DNA of 64,000 bases from Ascaphus truei (Eukaryota; Chordata; Amphibia; Anura; Ascaphidae). The position numbers and the translations under genes were made by a program. The notes beneath the pieces are model-generated. The model did not search any database, was not told where the DNA came from, and was given only the letters and a program-made list of their open reading frames with translations. Below, in pieces: positions 63,662-64,000 of this stretch. The stretch spans positions 15,733,508-15,797,507 of the forward strand of contig CM071574.1 of NCBI GenBank assembly GCA_036426205.1, read 5' to 3'. Position 1 is the first letter of the stretch. The number at the start of each line of letters is the position of its first letter.

Positions 63662-64000
63662 AAACAAGCAAAAAATGAAGTAGCGCCTCTATATTATCCT
63701 GACTAAAGTAAATTATAGAAGAACCAATTGCTAATCATGAATGCGTTTAGTGGGGCGGCTAGATATTAGCTGATACACTATGATACAGACAATAAAATAA
63801 TACAATATTTGATACAATCACTAAACAATGTAAAATTAAAGTATTAATACCTATAAAATGTACGTGTATTAAAATACCTAAAAATATTTATTAATATGTG
63901 AAAAAATGAAAAAAGTACCAAAAAATGAAAAAACCTCCAATACACAAAGTCCTGTTCCAATGGTAGTAACTCCAGGTTCCTGCAGCCCGATACAAAGGGA
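63660..64000 (-). mobile_element. probable further member of the (TA)n-tailed family, cut by the window edge
   Basis: The 3'-end signature GGCGCTACTTC followed by TTTTGAT and (AT)n on the minus strand suggests another element extending past the window. No motif is visible inside the window. Confidence 0.35.

Overview
This window looks like a repeat-dominated intergenic or intronic stretch of a vertebrate genome. An amphibian, probably an anuran, is my best guess. That rests on the mixture of abundant short hAT, Harbinger, piggyBac and Tigger-like MITEs, Tc1-like transposase remnants, L2-like LINE tails, MIR-type CORE-SINEs, and LTR elements reduced mostly to solo LTRs. No database search was possible, so the species is inference. 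I found no convincing host gene, tRNA, rRNA or CRISPR array. The window is AT-rich by eye, with GC-rich islands that are almost all inside mobile elements.

Layout. 0-10 kb: GC-rich Harbinger-type element (1578-2477), a 1.8-kb solo LTR (2533-4337), a second solo LTR with exact target duplication (6104-6880), and a 5'-truncated L2-like LINE with reverse-transcriptase remnant (8410-9260). 10-20 kb: more MITEs, several with 8-bp target duplications, a hammerhead-like element (11.87 kb), a CORE-SINE nested in a hAT element, and a small solo LTR (18924-19297). 20-30 kb: purine-rich block, piggyBac MITE, a hAT element with a solo LTR nested inside it (23369-24104), a candidate retroviral-type solo LTR (25176-25747), and three hammerhead-like elements. 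30-43 kb: Harbinger MITEs sharing one terminal repeat, foldback elements, LINE tails. 43.8-48.1 kb: a minus-strand LTR retrotransposon with a single 798-codon ORF, a full 1.78-kb 5' LTR and a 93-bp internally deleted 3' LTR. 49.5-51.3 kb: a TA-flanked element with a CpG-rich interior. 53-55 kb: a repeated unit hosting a Harbinger insertion full of minisatellites. 57-64 kb: MITEs, a third solo LTR, and a Tc1-like transposase broken by a foldback.

The most interesting pattern is a family of nine dispersed elements (11.87, 26.09, 27.79, 28.84, 32.74, 38.20, 50.69, 61.73 and 63.26 kb). They share a motif with the order and core of a type I hammerhead ribozyme: flanking stem, CTGANGA-like box, hairpin, GAAA, the palindrome ACGCGT, then the flanking stem again. 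The better copies also have a downstream GAATAAA-like signal and a GCGCTGTT-like 3' end, often followed by (TA)n. I read these as non-autonomous retroelements related to Penelope pseudo-LTRs or animal retrozymes. That assignment is inference, and one extra A before stem II departs from the textbook core.

The elements do not form a pathway. The window records successive insertions, and several can be ordered because one sits inside another or because an empty paralogous site exists nearby.
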